In this document: piece by piece, positions 1-8,764 of the stretch
Layout of the letters: each line of letters starts with the position of its first letter
Numbering within the stretch: position 1 is the first letter of the stretch
Source of the DNA: Oscillospiraceae bacterium
GTDB lineage: Bacteria; Bacillota; Clostridia; Oscillospirales; Oscillospiraceae
NCBI GenBank assembly: GCA_024691985.1
Contig: JAILNC010000136.1
Span: forward strand, 1 to 38,880
DNA: 38,880 bases
Reading direction: 5' to 3'
Notes under the pieces: model-generated
What the model saw: only the letters and a program-made list of their open reading frames with translations
Databases searched by the model: none
Told to the model about the DNA's origin: nothing
Program-made: the position numbers and the translations under genes

Positions 1-3000
1 CAGATGACGATGGAGGGGCCGTCGTAGGCCTCGGCCTCGCGGATGGCGCGCAGGGTCTGCGCAGGGTCCGCGCCCATGGCGACCTGCGCCACATAGACGT
101 AGCCGTAGCTCATGAACATGCTGCCGAGATCCTTCTTGCGCATGCGCTTGCCGCCCGCCGCGAACTTGGCCACGGCCCCGACGTTGGTCGCCTTGGAGGA
201 CTGGCCGCCGGTGTTGGAGTAGACCTCCGTGTCGAGGACCAGCACGTTGATGTTCTGCCCCGACGCCAGCACGTGATCGAGCCCGCCGTAGCCGATGTCG
301 TAGGCCCAGCCGTCGCCGCCGAAGGCCCAGACGCTCTTTTTGGCGAGATATTCCGCGTTGTGCCGGATAAAGTCAACGCAGTCCGCGGCTACCGCATCCG
401 CCGTCTCGAGCCCGTCCAGCGCGGCGAGCAGGGCTTCGGAGGCCTCCCGCGAGGCCGCGGCGTCGTCCCTGTCTCCAAGCCAGCGCCCGCAGGCATCACT
501 TGCACAGCCGAGCTCCCGCAGCTTCTCGATTTTGCTGACGAGCTGGCTGCGGACCGCCCCCTGTCCGAGCAGGAAGCCGAAGGCGTACTCGGCGTTGTCC
601 TCGAAGAGGGACATGGCCCAGGCGGGACCCCGGCCCGCACGGTCCGTGCAGTAGGGCGTGGAGGGGGTGGAGCCGCCGTAGGCCGTCGAACAGCCGGAGG
701 CGTTGGCGATGTACATATGGTCGCCGAAGAGCTGGGTGACCAGCTTGATATACGGCGTCTCGCCGCAGCCCCCACAGGCGCCGGAGAACTCGAAGTAGGG
801 CTTGAGGAACTGGGAGCTCTTCACGCTTCCGGCCCCGGCGGCGTCGGCCTTGACCGAGACCTGCCCGACGGCGTAGTCCCATTTGGCGGCCTCGCCGAGC
901 TGGCTTTCCAGAGGCGCGAAGGCGATGGCCTTCTCCTTCGCCGGGCAGACGTTGATGCAGCTGCCGCAGCCGGTGCAGTCATAGGGCGAGACCTGCAGAC
1001 GGTAGCGGTAAGCGCCCTTGACCCCCTTGGCCGGGACCGTGTCAAAGCCGGCGGGCGCGGCGGCCAGCTCCGCCTCGTCGACCAGGACGGGGCGTATGGC
1101 CGCGTGGGAGCAGACCAGCGAGCAGCGGTTGCACTGCAGGCACGCGGCGCTGTCCCAGACCGGGACCTCGACCGCGGTGCCACGCTTTTCGTATTTGGTG
1201 GTGCCGGCCGGCCAGGTGCCGTTGATATTGCCGAACTTTTTGAACACCGAGACGGGCAGCGCGTCGCCCTCCTGCCGGTTCATGGGCTCGACCACCTCGC
1301 GCACGAAGGCGGGGACGCTCGCGTCCGCGGCGGTCGGGGACTCCTGCGCGTCCGCCCAGCTCTCGGGGATCTCGACCTTGACCAGATCGCTCACCCCGCG
1401 CTCGAGGGCGCGGCAGTTCATGTCCACGACCGCCTGGCCGCGCTTGATGTAGTAGCTGTCGTAGATCGCCTTTTTCATGGCCTCCATGGCGCTGTCCATG
1501 GGGATGATGTCCGCGAGTTTGAAGAAGGCGGCCTGCAGGACGGTATTGCTCCGGCTGCCCAGACCGAGCTCCCGCGCGATGCGGACGGCGTCGATGGTGT
1601 AAAAGCTCACGTGCTTTTCGGCGAGCTGCCGCTTCATCGCCGCCGGAAGATGCATCTCCAGCCCCGCGGCGTCATAGCCGCAGTTGAGCAGGAACACGCC
1701 GCCCTCCCGGATGTCCTTCGCGAGGTCGTACTTTTTGAGATAGGAGACGTTGTGGCAGGCGACGAAGTCGGCCTCGCTGACGAGATAGGGCTTGCGGATC
1801 GCGCGCGGGCCGAAGCGCAGGTGCGACTGGGTCAGGCCGCCGGACTTCTTGGCGTCGTAGACGAAGTAGGCCTGGGTGTAGAGATCGGTGTTCTCGCCGA
1901 TGATCTTGATGGAGTTCTTGTTCGCGCCGACCGTGCCGTCCGAGCCGAGACCCCAGAGCTTGCAGCAGGTCTCTCCGTCGTCGGCAAGCTTTGGCTCCGG
2001 GCCGACGGGCAGGGAGCTGAAGCTCACGTCGTCGTTGATGCCGATGGTGAAGCTGTCCTTCGGCTCGGCCTTGCTGAGGTTTTCAAACACGGCGAGGATC
2101 TGCGCCGGGGTCGTGTCCTTGGAGGCGAGGCCGTAGCGCCCGCCCACGAGCTTGAGGTCCTTCCTGCCGCGAAAGACGCTGCACAGGTCCTGATACAGCG
2201 GCTCGCCCATGGCGCCGTGCTCCTTCGTGCGGTCGAGCGCGGCGATGGCTTTGACGCTCGGCGGCAGGACGGCGAGCAGGTGTTTTGCCGAGAAGGGGCG
2301 GTAGAGGTGGACGCTGACCATGCCGACCTTCTCGCCGCGCGCCGTCAGATAGTCCACGGTCTCGCGCATGGTCTCGGTGACCGAGCCCATCGCGATCACG
2401 ACGCGCTCGGCGTCCGGCGCGCCGTAATAGTCGAACAGGCGGTAGGTCCGGCCCGTGAGGCGGCCGATCTCGTCCATATAGTGCTGCACGCGGTCGGGCA
2501 CGGCGTCGTAAATCTCATTGGCGCCCTCGCGGCACTGGAAGAAGATGTCCGGGTTGACGGTGGTGCCGCGGGTGACGGGATGCTCGGGGTTGAGCGCGCC
2601 GCGGCGGAAGGCGCGCAGCTGCTCCGTGTTGACGAGCGGGCGCAGGTCCCCGTAATCCAGCGTCTCGATCTTCTGGATCTCGTGGCTGGTGCGGAAGCCG
2701 TCGAAGAAATGCAGGAAGGGCACGCGCCGGTCGATGGCCGCGAGATGCGCCACCGCGCCGAGATCCATGCACTCCTGTACGTTCGCCGAGGCCAGAAAGG
2801 CAAAGCCCGTGCTGCGGCAGGCCATGACGTCCGAATGGTCGCCGAAGATGGACAGCGCGTGCGCCGAGAGCGTGCGCGCCGAGACGTGGAAGACCCCGGG
2901 CAGAAATTCGCCCGCGATCTTGTACATGTTGGGGATCATCAGCAGCAGGCCCTGCGAGGCGGTATAGGTGGTGGTCAGCGCGCCGGACTGCAGGCAGCCG

Positions 3001-3215
3001 TGCACCGTGCCCGCGGCGCCGCCCTCCGACTGCATCTCCACGACGCGCACCGGCTGGCCGAAAAGATTCTTTTTCCCGTTCGCCGCCCAGGCGTCGACAT
3101 GCTCGGCCATGGGACTCGACGGGGTGATGGGGAAGATGCCCGCCACCTCGGTAAAGGCGTAGGAGACGTAGGCGGCGGCCTCGTTCCCGTCCATGATGGC
3201 GATATGCTTGCTCAT
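1..3215 (-). CDS. nifJ: Pyruvate:ferredoxin (flavodoxin) oxidoreductase, C-terminus outside window
   Basis: Oxidatively decarboxylates pyruvate to acetyl-CoA, passing electrons to ferredoxin; a central cytoplasmic enzyme of anaerobes. The frame starts with ATG at 3215 (MSKHIAIMDGNEAAAYV) after a GGAAGGAAG ribosome binding site, and runs open to the window edge. That gives about 1,071 residues of the usual ~1,170, so roughly the last 100 are missing. Visible parts in order are the N-terminal ITPSSPMAEH segment of the pyruvate/TPP domain, a two-cluster ferredoxin domain near residues 695-760 (CLQCNRC and CTGCGSCINVCP), and the C-terminal TPP domain. The last carries FSGACGGCGETPY, then GDGWAYDIGYGGLDH, the metal/TPP-binding GDG segment, and DTEVYSNTGGQ. 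It lies 37 bases after the aminotransferase stop and has no promoter of its own that I can see, so co-transcription is likely. Confidence 0.96.
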   Translation of the reverse strand, partial: MSKHIAIMDGNEAAAYVSYAFTEVAGIFPITPSSPMAEHVDAWAANGKKNLFGQPVRVVEMQSEGGAAGTVHGCLQSGALTTTYTASQGLLLMIPNMYKIAGEFLPGVFHVSARTLSAHALSIFGDHSDVMACRSTGFAFLASANVQECMDLGAVAHLAAIDRRVPFLHFFDGFRTSHEIQKIETLDYGDLRPLVNTEQLRAFRRGALNPEHPVTRGTTVNPDIFFQCREGANEIYDAVPDRVQHYMDEIGRLTGRTYRLFDYYGAPDAERVVIAMGSVTETMRETVDYLTARGEKVGMVSVHLYRPFSAKHLLAVLPPSVKAIAALDRTKEHGAMGEPLYQDLCSVFRGRKDLKLVGGRYGLASKDTTPAQILAVFENLSKAEPKDSFTIGINDDVSFSSLPVGPEPKLADDGETCCKLWGLGSDGTVGANKNSIKIIGENTDLYTQAYFVYDAKKSGGLTQSHLRFGPRAIRKPYLVSEADFVACHNVSYLKKYDLAKDIREGGVFLLNCGYDAAGLEMHLPAAMKRQLAEKHVSFYTIDAVRIARELGLGSRSNTVLQAAFFKLADIIPMDSAMEAMKKAIYDSYYIKRGQAVVDMNCRALERGVSDLVKVEIPESWADAQESPTAADASVPAFVREVVEPMNRQEGDALPVSVFKKFGNINGTWPAGTTKYEKRGTAVEVPVWDSAACLQCNRCSLVCSHAAIRPVLVDEAELAAAPAGFDTVPAKGVKGAYRYRLQVSPYDCTGCGSCINVCPAKEKAIAFAPLESQLGEAAKWDYAVGQVSVKADAAGAGSVKSSQFLKPYFEFSGACGGCGETPYIKLVTQLFGDHMYIANASGCSTAYGGSTPSTPYCTDRAGRGPAWAMSLFEDNAEYAFGFLLGQGAVRSQLVSKIEKLRELGCASDACGRWLGDRDDAAASREASEALLAALDGLETADAVAADCVDFIRHNAEYLAKKSVWAFGGDGWAYDIGYGGLDHVLASGQNINVLVLDTEVYSNTGGQSSKATNVGAVAKFAAGGKRMRKKDLGSMFMSYGYVYVAQVAMGADPAQTLRAIREAEAYDGPSIVI

Positions 3216-3252
3216 GATTCGCACTTCCTTCCTGTTGACCGGGCCGGAAGCC

Positions 3253-4449
3253 TCAGCCCTGCTCCGCGAGGAGGGCGGCGAGACGCTCCATGCCGATGCG
3301 GATCTTCTCCTCCGGGATCGCGCCGTAGGTCAGGCGCATGCAGTTTTTTCCCATGCCGCCGCCCTCGACGAAAAAGCCCTCGCCCGCGGCAAAGGAGACC
3401 TTGTGCTGCGCGGCCTTTTTCAGCAGTTCGGTGGCGTCGTAGCCCTCGGGGAGCGTGACCCAGACGAAGAGTCCGCCCTCGGGCGTGGTGCGTTTGGTGC
3501 CGGCGGGGAAGAGCTTGTCGACGCACTCCATCATCACCTGGCAGCGGGAGCGGTACAGCGCGCGGGTCTTCTCCAGATGTTCGGCGAAATAGCCCCGCTT
3601 GAAGTACTCGGCGCAGATGAGCTGCAGCGTGGTGTTGGTCTGGGAGTTGGTCGCGACCTTGATGTCGAAGAGCTTTTCGATGATCTCGGGCGTGGCGAGG
3701 ACATAGCCGAGCCGCGCGCCGGGGGAGAAGATCTTGGAGAAGCTGTTGGCGAGGATGGTGTTGCCGGTCTTGTCAAAGGCCTTGATCGGCGGGATCTCCT
3801 CGCCGGAAAAGCGCAGGTCGCGGTAGGGGTCGTCCTCGAGGATGACGACGTCGTAGCGGCTGCCGAGCTCGGCCAGGCGCTTTCTGCGTTCGAGGGTGAG
3901 GGTCCTGCCGCTGGGGTTGTGGAAGGTCGGCACCACGTAAACGAACTTCGGGCGGTACCGCTTGATTGCCTCCTCCACCGCGTCGGGGCAGATCCCGTCG
4001 TCGTCGGTCTCGACGGGGATGCATTTGGCCTGGAACATCTCGAAGATCTCCACGCTGTGCACAAAGGTGGGCGACTCCACGATGATCGCGTCACCGGGCT
4101 CGATGAAGAGCTGGCACAGCAGGTTCATGGTCTCGATGCCGCCGTTGACGATCATGATGTTGTCGGGGTCGGCCTCGACGCCCTTGGGGCGCAGCAGGAC
4201 CTCGGCGACGACCTCGCGCAGCTCGCGCTCGCCCTGGGGTGCGCCGTAGGAGAGCATGCGCGGCCCGGTCACAGGGTCGGAGAGCAGCTCGTTGGCGATC
4301 TGACGAAGCTGTTCCCGGGGCAGGGTCTCCTTTGCGGGCGAGCCGATGCCGAAGTTGATGGTCTCCGGGTCGGCGTTGGCCTTGAAGAAGCCGCTGACGA
4401 CCTCGGCGGCGCAGGCCATTTCCTGTATTCTTTTGGCGTACGGGATCAT
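3253..4449 (-). CDS. PLP-dependent aminotransferase, class I/II (fold type I)
   Basis: A stand-alone 398-residue fold-type I aminotransferase. The PLP-binding lysine lies in NSFSKIFSPGARLGY. Other family marks are NFGIGSPA near the N-terminus, VPTFHNPSGRTL, and ILEDDPYRDLRF, where the aspartate contacts the PLP ring nitrogen. The pattern resembles the 2-aminoadipate/aromatic aminotransferases and the aminotransferase half of MocR regulators, but there is no GntR DNA-binding domain. The substrate cannot be read from the sequence. ATG at 4449 follows AAAGGAG at good spacing. It has its own strong promoter (4554-4582) and a leader hairpin. Position directly ahead of PFOR suggests a role in amino-acid catabolism that feeds 2-oxo acids, which is inference. 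Confidence 0.93.
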   Translation of the reverse strand: MIPYAKRIQEMACAAEVVSGFFKANADPETINFGIGSPAKETLPREQLRQIANELLSDPVTGPRMLSYGAPQGERELREVVAEVLLRPKGVEADPDNIMIVNGGIETMNLLCQLFIEPGDAIIVESPTFVHSVEIFEMFQAKCIPVETDDDGICPDAVEEAIKRYRPKFVYVVPTFHNPSGRTLTLERRKRLAELGSRYDVVILEDDPYRDLRFSGEEIPPIKAFDKTGNTILANSFSKIFSPGARLGYVLATPEIIEKLFDIKVATNSQTNTTLQLICAEYFKRGYFAEHLEKTRALYRSRCQVMMECVDKLFPAGTKRTTPEGGLFVWVTLPEGYDATELLKKAAQHKVSFAAGEGFFVEGGGMGKNCMRLTYGAIPEEKIRIGMERLAALLAEQG

Positions 4450-4496
4450 GGTGATCGCTCCTTTCTGATCGGATATCGCGTTGTGTTTCTATAAAT

Positions 4497-4539
4497 AAGG
4501 CGTCCATCCGCGGGGCAGCCGCCCCGGGGTGAACGCCTT
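4497..4539 (-). promoter_or_regulatory. Leader hairpin of the aminotransferase mRNA
   Basis: A nested hairpin begins about 15 bases after the predicted -10 box. The outer arms are AAGGCGTTC and GGACGCCTT (one G-U pair), with an inner GGGGC/GCCCC stem. On the minus strand it is followed by ATTTATAG, a weak T-tract. It could be a transcription attenuator, a 5' mRNA stabiliser, or the terminator of the upstream 857-residue gene placed inside the next leader. The stem is seen; the role is inference. Confidence 0.6.
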
Positions 4540-4553
4540 CGTTCTACAAGATG

Positions 4554-4582
4554 AACATACACCGCGCACAGGGCTTTGTCAA
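4554..4582 (-). promoter_or_regulatory. Sigma-A promoter for the aminotransferase
   Basis: TTGACA (4582-4577), a 17-base spacer and TATGTT (4559-4554) on the minus strand. The -35 box is perfect and the -10 matches four of six positions. The expected start is near 4547, leaving a leader of about 100 bases that contains the nested hairpin. Confidence 0.75.
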
Positions 4583-4598
4583 GGCGTAAGGGAGCGCA

Positions 4599-7172
4599 TC
4601 ACAGCACGCCGAGGAAGCAGTCCTGGCTCTTGACCTCGGAGTAGAGGATGGCGCCCTTCTCGCCCAGGTCGTACAGCTTGACGACGCCGGCCAGCTTCTC
4701 GTCGCCCGTAAGCTCCGCGTAGCGGTCCGGGAAGGCGTCGAAGCCCGCCTCGTCGAATTCGCAGCCCGCCTCGCCCTGGTAGAGCGCGGTATAAAAGATC
4801 CCCGACTCCACGAGATCCTGGAAAAAGTGGCTGCCGTAGCTCAGCTCCGGGCGCAGGCCGTGTGAGCTGTAGGCGAGCTCGCAGATGCAGGCGTAGTGGC
4901 TGATCTCCGCAAAGCGGACCGGGGTGCCAAGACTCGGCGTGGTCGTGCCCCAGCGGCCCGGGCCGATCAGAACGGCGTTCCGGCCCCGCAGGAGCTGATT
5001 CAGATTCCCGACCGCCCGCGCCACGGCATACTTCTGCTGCTCCGGCAGGGAGAGATAGGGCTCGACCTTGACGAAGACCACCCAGCGCACCGGGATGGCC
5101 GCGTTGCCGCCCATGAAATGCCCCTTGATGCGCCACAGGCAGCTCTTGACCTGCGGCATGACGCCCGCCTGCCCGAGACCGTTGGTCTGGATGGTGCGGC
5201 ACTGCAGGAGGTTCACCCGGTAATCGCCCTGCGGCGTGAAGTTGCAGGCGTACTCCACGTCTACCGGGTAGTTGTATTTCTCCGCCACGATCGCCATGAT
5301 GCGCTTCATGACCTCGGGGAAGTCCGTGCGCCGCAGAAGCTTTTGGAAATTGACGATGTCGGGGACAGATTCGCCGTACAGGCCCATCTCGCGAAAGCGG
5401 GCGGCCGTCGCGGCGTCCGGCTCCATGAAGAGGGAGGGGTCGGTGCGCATGCTGCCCTTGTCGAGCTTCTCGAACGGGAGGGTGACGAAGAGGTTTTTCG
5501 AGAGGCTGATGACGTCGACCTTGTGCTGGCTATAACGGTACTCGTCGCCGTAGTCCACCAGAGGCGGCGCCTTCGGCGTGTCCAGATTGACGAAGCGGGC
5601 GTAGTCGTCCGCCTCCCGGTCCACCGCGCGGGTGCCCAGACCGAAGACCAGACGCAGCATCCCGCTGTTGTCCTCGCTGGCGCTCGGGCCGTTCACGTAC
5701 AGGTTCTTGGAGTGGCCGACGCCGGCCAGATGCGGATAGTAGCAGTCGCCGTGCACGTCCCCGCTCACGCGCATGACCAGCAGGGCCATCTGCTCGTCCC
5801 GGGCCAGCAGGTTCCGGTCGGCGCGGTAGCGGATCGCCTCGGGACTCATGGTGCTGGCGTAGACGGTGCGCACGGCGTCCTCGAACACCGTGTAGCGCTC
5901 CTCCAGACTGCCCTGGTTGGGACAGAAGACGCTCTCGTACTTGCCGGCGAAGGCGTTGCCGATGCCGTCCTCCAGCAGGGAGCTGGAGCGCACTATGATG
6001 GGCGACTGGCCGAAATACTCCAGCATCGAAAGGAACTGCTCCTTGATGCCGGGCATGAACTCCCCGTGCAGCAGGCGCTTGCGCACCTCCGGGGCGAGGC
6101 GGATGTAGTCCTCCGGCTCGATCATCCCGGTGCGGAAATCCCAGCAGTTGTTCTGCACGGTGTAGGTATAGAACACGTCCGCCCCGATGTAGTAGGAATC
6201 GTGCGGCTCGATGCGGCTTTGATACAGTTCGGGGTCGGTGTCGCGGAGGATGTTGCGCGCCAACAGCATGCCGACGGCCTTGCCGCCGATGCAGCCCGTG
6301 CCGATCTCGCGGCGCTTGACCTCCATCAGATCGCGCATGGAGAAGTACTTCCGGCAGAGATCCAGGCGCTCCGGCTCCGTGCCCAGCAGACAGCGCAGAA
6401 TGTTGTCCTTGAGCGCCTGCCCGGCCGCGTCCGTCGGCTCGGGATGGTCGGGGCTGACGGAGTCAAACATGCTGTCCCAGCAGTCGCGCCGCTCGCCTGT
6501 CTGGGTGAAGATGTCGAAGATGGCGTAGGTCTCGGAGCTGGAGCTGACGGTCTCGCAGTGGGCGCCGCGGATGCGCAGCGGGAAGTACATGTTCTTCGTC
6601 CGGCGGCCGCTGACCTTGACCGGGTGGATGTAGGTGCAGCCGTCCTTCGTGCGGATGTTCAGCAGCACGGAGGTCGCGTGCCGGATGCGGGAGATCGTCT
6701 CGTAAATGTGCCGCTCGTAGTTGAGGGCCACGTAGCACAGCGCCCCGCGGGAGGCGATGAACTCGCTGGTGAGGCAGAAGAAGTTGCAGACCATGAGGTC
6801 GGAAAACCACCAGCGCTGCAGCTCGGAGAGGCAGTCGAACAGAAAGAAGCTGTCCTCCGGCTCGGAGGAGACGACGCGGTGCACCTGTACGGCGAAGGTC
6901 TCGAAGCCCACCGAGGGGTCGAGCGTGATCTTCTTGATGTTCGCGCCGCGCTGCTGCAGGATCTCAGTGGGGATCAGCTCGTCATGGCTGCCGAAGCGGA
7001 GATAGATCATGGGCCGCCCGGTCAGCGCCTCGTCCACGACGAACTTCGTCGCCACGAACATGTAGTCCCCGATGTCCTCAATCTGCCAGGTCACGGTATC
7101 CCCGGACCGCAGGCTGTCGAGGGCGTCGTCCAGGCCCTGGATCCCGGTGCTGATCCTTGCTTGTTCATTCAT
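4599..7172 (-). CDS. KaiC/RecA-like domain fused to a PEP-synthase-type (PPDK N-terminal) ATP-binding domain
   Basis: 857 residues; ATG at 7172 with AGGGGTG seven bases upstream. Residues ~1-230 begin like KaiC/RecA ATPases (ISTGIQGLDDAL, then RSGDTVTWQI), but the P-loop is degenerate: IEDIGDY stands where GxxxxGKT is expected. A Walker-B-like FFLFDCLS follows. From about residue 290 comes the nucleotide-binding domain of pyruvate phosphate dikinase/PEP synthase: GGKAVGMLLARN, IIVRSSSLLEDG, FAGKYESVFCPN, MALLVMRVSGD and, at its end, YRVNLLQCRTI. I see neither the phosphohistidine swivel domain nor the PEP-binding barrel of true PEP synthases. Instead there is a C-terminal ~150-residue region (LIGPGRWGTTTPSLGTPV) of unknown role. 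No complete PEP-synthase activity is expected, and the physiological function is unknown. Confidence 0.85.
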   Translation of the reverse strand: MNEQARISTGIQGLDDALDSLRSGDTVTWQIEDIGDYMFVATKFVVDEALTGRPMIYLRFGSHDELIPTEILQQRGANIKKITLDPSVGFETFAVQVHRVVSSEPEDSFFLFDCLSELQRWWFSDLMVCNFFCLTSEFIASRGALCYVALNYERHIYETISRIRHATSVLLNIRTKDGCTYIHPVKVSGRRTKNMYFPLRIRGAHCETVSSSSETYAIFDIFTQTGERRDCWDSMFDSVSPDHPEPTDAAGQALKDNILRCLLGTEPERLDLCRKYFSMRDLMEVKRREIGTGCIGGKAVGMLLARNILRDTDPELYQSRIEPHDSYYIGADVFYTYTVQNNCWDFRTGMIEPEDYIRLAPEVRKRLLHGEFMPGIKEQFLSMLEYFGQSPIIVRSSSLLEDGIGNAFAGKYESVFCPNQGSLEERYTVFEDAVRTVYASTMSPEAIRYRADRNLLARDEQMALLVMRVSGDVHGDCYYPHLAGVGHSKNLYVNGPSASEDNSGMLRLVFGLGTRAVDREADDYARFVNLDTPKAPPLVDYGDEYRYSQHKVDVISLSKNLFVTLPFEKLDKGSMRTDPSLFMEPDAATAARFREMGLYGESVPDIVNFQKLLRRTDFPEVMKRIMAIVAEKYNYPVDVEYACNFTPQGDYRVNLLQCRTIQTNGLGQAGVMPQVKSCLWRIKGHFMGGNAAIPVRWVVFVKVEPYLSLPEQQKYAVARAVGNLNQLLRGRNAVLIGPGRWGTTTPSLGTPVRFAEISHYACICELAYSSHGLRPELSYGSHFFQDLVESGIFYTALYQGEAGCEFDEAGFDAFPDRYAELTGDEKLAGVVKLYDLGEKGAILYSEVKSQDCFLGVL

Positions 7173-7194
7173 GCGTTTTCACCCCTGTATGACG

Positions 7195-7229
7195 AAAAAA
7201 GGGCGCTGCGAACAAAACGCAGCGCCCTT
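7195..7229 (-). terminator. Intrinsic-terminator-type hairpin in the leader of the 857-residue gene
   Basis: A perfect 12-bp stem (AAGGGCGCTGCG paired with CGCAGCGCCCTT, loop of 7) is followed on the minus strand by six Ts, so it has the full form of a Rho-independent terminator. It lies downstream of the promoter at 7247-7275 and just upstream of the ribosome binding site of the next gene. It could end cysS-operon transcripts, attenuate the next gene, or both. Confidence 0.8.
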
Positions 7230-7246
7230 GCTGTGTGATTAAGGCA

Positions 7247-7275
7247 ATTATAATGGAACGAAAAAGGGAAGTCAA
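7247..7275 (-). promoter_or_regulatory. Sigma-A promoter for the 857-residue gene
   Basis: TTGACT (7275-7270), a 17-base spacer and a perfect TATAAT (7252-7247) on the minus strand, immediately after the cysS stop. The predicted start is near 7240, giving a leader of about 70 bases. Confidence 0.85.
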
Positions 7276-7290
7276 GCATCCCGGCGCGGC

Positions 7291-8742
7291 TTATACCCGC
7301 TTCCACTTCGCGCCGTGGGGGATGTCGGTCAGCTCGACGCCGGCGGCCTTGAGCGCGTCGCGGATGCGGTCGGCCTCGGCGAAGTTCTTCGCCTTCTTGG
7401 CGTCCTGGCGGGCGCGGATCTGCGCCTCGATCTCCGCATCGCTCTCGCCGGACTCGGAGATGATGGTAAACTCGCCCGCGGCGACGGTCTGCTTCTTGAG
7501 CTCCTCACGCTTGGCGGCGGCCTTCTCCAGCAGGCGCAGGCTCAGCACCTGGTCGAAGGAGCCGATGGCGGCGAGCTTGGTCGCGTCGTTGGCCTTCGCC
7601 TTGAGCACGTCGTACAGGGCGGTGACGCCGAGCGAGGTGTTGAGGTCGTTGTCCAGCGCGGCGCAGAACTTCTCCTTAAGCGCCGCGACGACAGACTCGT
7701 CGACCGGGCCGTCCTCCGGCTTGAGCGCGGCGATGCGGGCGATGAGCTTGTTGTAAGCGCCCTGTGCGTTGTCCAGATTCTCCCACGAGAACACGAGGCT
7801 CTTGCGGTAGTGACTCTGCAGGCAGAAGAAGCGGTAGGCGAGGGGGTCGTAGCCCTTCTGCTCGAGCAGGGAGACGGTCAGAAACTCGCCGCTCGACTTG
7901 CTCATTTTGCCGCTGGTGGTGTTCAAGTGGAGGACATGCATCCACCAATTGCACCATTTATGGCCCAGATAGGACTCAGACTGGGCGATTTCGTTGGTGT
8001 GGTGGGGGAAGGCGTTGTCGATGCCGCCGCAGTGGATGTCCAGATCGTCGCCCAGATGCTTCATGGAGATGCCGGAGCACTCGATGTGCCAGCCGGGGTA
8101 GCCGACGCCCCAGGGGGAGTCCCACTTGAGGGCCTGGTCCTCGAACTTGGACTTGGTGAACCAGAGCACGAAGTCGTTCTTGTTGCGCTTGTTGGTATCC
8201 TCTTCGACGCCCTCGCGCACGCCGACGTTCAGGTCGTCCTCCTTGAAGTCGTTGAAGATGTAGTAGCGATCGAGCTTCGAGGTGTCGAAGTACACGTTGC
8301 CGCCCGCGAAGTAGGCGTAGCCGGTGTCCATGAGCTTCGAGATGATCTTGATGTACTCGTCGATGCAGTTGGTGGCGGGCTCGACGACGTCGGGGGTCTT
8401 GATGTTGAGCTTGGCGCAGTCGTCAAAGAAGGCGTCGGTGTAGTACTTCGCGATCTCCAGCACGGTCTTGTGCTCGCGCCGGGCGCCCTTGAGCATCTTG
8501 TCCTCGCCCTCGTCGGCGTCGGAGGTCAGATGCCCCACGTCGGTGATGTTCATGACGCGCTTGACGTTGTAGCCGACATAGCGCAGATACTTCTCCAGCA
8601 CGTCCTCCATGATGTAGGAGCGGAGGTTCCCGATATGGGCATAGTGGTAGACCGTGGGGCCGCAGGTGTACATCTTGACGATATCGGGGTGGTTGGGGAC
8701 GAAAAGCTCCTTCTTTCTGGTGGCGGAATTGTACAGATACAT
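7291..8742 (-). CDS. cysS: Cysteine--tRNA ligase
   Basis: Charges tRNA-Cys with cysteine in the cytoplasm. 483 residues, the normal length for bacterial CysRS. The class I signatures are present: the HIGH-like HIGN at residues 36-39 within CGPTVYHYAHIGNLRSY, and KMSKS near residue 278 in GKMSKSSGEFLTV. The zinc ligands include Cys27 and the Cys of HIECSGIS. The C-terminal DALR/anticodon region ends in a typical WKRV. ATG at 8742 follows GGGAG. It is the last gene of the long minus-strand run and is separated from pgsA by a repeat insertion (8765-8894). Confidence 0.98.
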   Translation of the reverse strand: MYLYNSATRKKELFVPNHPDIVKMYTCGPTVYHYAHIGNLRSYIMEDVLEKYLRYVGYNVKRVMNITDVGHLTSDADEGEDKMLKGARREHKTVLEIAKYYTDAFFDDCAKLNIKTPDVVEPATNCIDEYIKIISKLMDTGYAYFAGGNVYFDTSKLDRYYIFNDFKEDDLNVGVREGVEEDTNKRNKNDFVLWFTKSKFEDQALKWDSPWGVGYPGWHIECSGISMKHLGDDLDIHCGGIDNAFPHHTNEIAQSESYLGHKWCNWWMHVLHLNTTSGKMSKSSGEFLTVSLLEQKGYDPLAYRFFCLQSHYRKSLVFSWENLDNAQGAYNKLIARIAALKPEDGPVDESVVAALKEKFCAALDNDLNTSLGVTALYDVLKAKANDATKLAAIGSFDQVLSLRLLEKAAAKREELKKQTVAAGEFTIISESGESDAEIEAQIRARQDAKKAKNFAEADRIRDALKAAGVELTDIPHGAKWKRV

Positions 8743-8764
8743 GGCAATCTCCCTTATTCTGATT

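Noticed and set aside
273-3458. Long plus-strand open frame of over 1,000 codons opposite PFOR
   Set aside because: It mirrors the PFOR codons, has no domain-like composition and no ribosome binding site. GC-rich genes in this window commonly leave the antisense frame open, for example 4896-7238 and 7315-9462 as well.
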